Below are positions 61,641 through 64,000 of a DNA stretch of 64,000 nt, piece by piece. The stretch comes from Rachycentron canadum. Taxonomy: Eukaryota > Chordata > Actinopteri > Carangiformes > Rachycentridae. The position numbers and the translations under genes were made by a program. The notes beneath the pieces were generated by a model. It ran no database searches. It was given only the letters and a program-made list of their open reading frames with translations, and was not told the DNA's origin. Each line of letters opens with the position of its first letter. The first letter of the stretch is position 1. The stretch lies in NCBI GenBank assembly GCA_038496675.1, contig CM076667.1, forward strand, positions 16,960,830 through 17,024,829, given 5' to 3'.

Positions 61641-62739
61641 GGCAAAATATATTTTAAATGTGCATTTTGGTTGGGTTAAACTCACCCAAAAGTTTCAGAG
61701 AGAGGGAAAAGACACAGAGGTGCAATGAAACTCTGGGCTGCATCTCCCTGATGGATAAACATGAACCACCCAGGCATGTGCAGGGTGCAGCCAACTCCAC
61801 AGTGCCATCAGTCAACCTTAATGGTTGTTAGCATTACTTAGTAACCCCCGGTCTAATCGTTTTACAGTCTGTTGACATTAGAGTGGGACATATATGTAAA
61901 TGTTGATGGAGCTGAGATTTGAACAGGCCAAGAGAGAAACTGTTTACTATCTGTGTGAGATTTTCCCACATTCCTACTTGCTACAGGAAAATACTGTGAA
62001 AGATCCACTAAGAAAACACAGACTTGAGTCATTTGCAGATACTGTTAAACAACACTGCAATCGACTGCTCGCTGAACCCTCTTCCACAAACTACAACCAT
62101 CTGATCAGAGCTTAGTAACCGTGACTTGGCACAGCCGCCCTGTCAAAGGTTTGGATTTCTCGTGCAAGGCTGTAGCAAGCACGGTGCTTTAAGTCCGAAA
62201 AGCGAAAACACAAAAGCAGTACTGTGAGGAATGGATTTAACACTGTTAGTCTGCTCTGATGTAAGCTGCAAACTTTAACAAACAAATTTTTCGGTTGTTG
62301 GCTAGAAATGCAATGCCTGCTTTGTCCACCAATGTTTCAAATAGGGGAACTGTTGTTTTAAAAGGTACTATGGCTTCTTTTGAGCCATAAGTCTGCCCCT
62401 GTTATCTCTGTAAACACCATATGTACCATGCTAGAATGGAAATGTAGCAGCAATCGATCTTTGGTATTCATCAAGAAGGCTGCAGTGTTTATCGACTGCA
62501 GTCAGGTGAACTATTTTCAGTGGATTATTCTCACCTGTCAATATGATTCAGGAATGAATAAGCCTCTTGGATTTCCATTTGATTTTGGATGTGCACGTTT
62601 CAAATCAAATGACCTCCACAGTCAAGAGTAGATTCTTCTGTGTTACCTGATCAATCAATCAAACTTCAAGTATGAAATGGATGAAATCATGTATTGGTAC
62701 TAAAAAAAAAAAAAAAAAAAAATCTGATCGTGATAACGT
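61641..62739. other. Non-coding sequence
   Basis: No gene recognised. A 21-base A run lies at 62702-62722. Confidence 0.45.
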
Positions 62740-63130
62740 GCTGCCGTTGATTTTCCTTCCTCCGTACTTTCGCTTTACACCCTCTGGTTGACACCGGCTC
62801 GAACGTGAGTTGTGAGGCTGAGGTCAGCTGCTTGTGCGGTGGGAACTCATCATCCGTCCCTGAGCGGAGCGGAGCAGGTTAAAGTGATGAATCTGATCCA
62901 AGTTCCTGACAAACGCCTGCTGTTCAAGGCAACCGTTCCATTAATATTCAGATGTGCTTACACCGGCTCTGTCATGTGCTCGGGGGAGGGGGGCAAAAGT
63001 CCTCTTAAGCTGAAAAATAATTACAGTAACTTTTCCGTCTTCTGCTGCCAAGTGCTACTGGGGGAAGGACAGTCTGGGAAGGAGGAGTTCAGTTTACAAT
63101 CAAACTACATGTCATATTTTATTAGGCTGT
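62740..63130. promoter_or_regulatory. GC- and CpG-richer stretch, candidate regulatory element
   Basis: Balanced composition with several CpG (GAGCGGAGCGGAGC, ACACCGGCTC), TCCATTAATATTCAG and no repeats. The 116-codon plus frame across it (62812-63162) gives no recognisable domain. It could be a conserved element or an exon of an unknown gene. Confidence 0.22.
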
Positions 63131-64000
63131 GTTTAAAGTCAGTGCATTTTACAGAAATCTGAGTTTTAAAGGAGTGTTTTTTTTTTTCACCACCAGCTCA
63201 AACAAAAATTGCTTTTCTGTAGGTGCACTACAAAAAGAGAACACATACTGGCATTTTTCAGACCAAACACCACGTCTTGATCTGTCTGGCTCTGCGATGC
63301 TGCTAATAGACCTCCCGCGTCGAGGCTGCAAGATTAATGTGCGCTTTACATGCCTGTGCACCATTTTTTTTTTTCTTTTCTTTTTTTACTCCTTTTAAAT
63401 TCATTAGGGATGGTAACGATCTGTCGCCCCTGACAGTCCGGGGCAGGGAGGGTCAGCGCAAAACCTCTTATCTAGATTATGGAGTTCCCCGCCAGCGGAG
63501 AACTGCACCCAGCATTTTCTTTTTGAGATGTTTGAGATGCAAATCGGCTGATGTAACTGAAATAGTTGCTTCCTGCTGCTCAGTAATGGTTTTTAAACAC
63601 GGCCATATTTGATTTGCTTATCATCTATCAACTTGAGACACTTAAAAGCACCTTAAATCACTTGGCTAATCTGCCCATGTATAAGACACTACAACGTCTT
63701 CTATTATTATTTCATTGAAATGATACAAATCAGTAAAAAACAATTCTGTTGTATCGGGAGAGGATTTAGAGGCAGTTTACTAGATTTGGTTTGGTTTGAC
63801 GGTGATGTTGCTTAACAGTAATTTTATCCCTCGTTGAAACATGTCCAGTATCTCTCAGCTTCTCATTACAACAGCAAGAGACAGCAGCGTAGAGGATATC
63901 ACAGTATCAAGTAATTAAGTTGATAATGAAACCATCGATTTGTCCCGCGAAGGTCTCGGTTGAGTTTATTGTGCTGGATGACTGCCGTCACCAGAATGAA
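63131..64000. other. Non-coding sequence to window end
   Basis: Short T runs lie at 63177-63188 and 63363-63374. No gene is supported; open frames here cross the T runs. Confidence 0.45.

Noticed and set aside
1..64000. CRISPR arrays, operons, phage or plasmid features
   Set aside because: The tandem repeats have no regular spacers, there are no clustered coding genes, and the sequence is clearly vertebrate.

Overview
The window reads as vertebrate, most likely teleost (spiny-rayed) fish, non-coding DNA. It is AT-rich and mostly CpG-poor, with many mono-, di- and tetranucleotide repeats. Several diverged dispersed repeat families resemble ones I know from fish genomes, and there are three separate Tc1/mariner-type relics. 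No open reading frame on either strand, including the longest (about 190 codons), looks like a conserved protein; the longest ones run through simple repeats, homopolymers, an assembly gap or dead transposons. I see no rRNA, tRNA, CRISPR, operon or prokaryotic feature. The window is best described as an intergenic stretch or part of a very large intron.

Layout. 0-6.2 kb: a TGTC/CATC microsatellite, a 29-bp minisatellite, a degenerate fish repeat, a candidate TATA promoter at 4.4 kb and a 340-bp inverted-repeat element at 5.9 kb. 6.2-14 kb: mostly unique sequence, one copy of a dispersed repeat (12.2 kb) and a T-poor tract (13.2 kb). 14-19 kb: four pieces of one dispersed family in both orientations. 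19-33 kb: unique sequence with scattered repeats and a long (GT)n at 31.0 kb. 33.2-33.7 kb: an assembly gap inside an (AT)n repeat, with a Tn5/Nextera mosaic-end sequence left on its right edge. 34-44 kb: nearly featureless. 44.6-45.7 kb: a hAT-like MITE and an internally deleted Tc1/mariner-like fragment. 46.7-47.8 kb: the only CpG-rich stretch in the window, with a plausible gene start (leader exon, ~98-bp intron carrying a telomere-like repeat, then a short ATG exon). 48.9-50.1 kb: a decayed Tc1-type transposon with recognisable terminal inverted repeats. 50-64 kb: more dispersed repeats, candidate CTCF motifs, several stretches whose composition suggests conserved non-coding elements, and a third transposase relic at 61.2 kb.

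No genes here can be described as working together. The best candidates for real function are the CpG-rich gene start at 47 kb (possibly a gene running to the right), the TATA element at 4.4 kb and the possible conserved enhancers. All need transcript or cross-species evidence that cannot be seen in the sequence. I did not find a new biological system; the firmest unexpected observation is the sequencing-adapter remnant at the gap.
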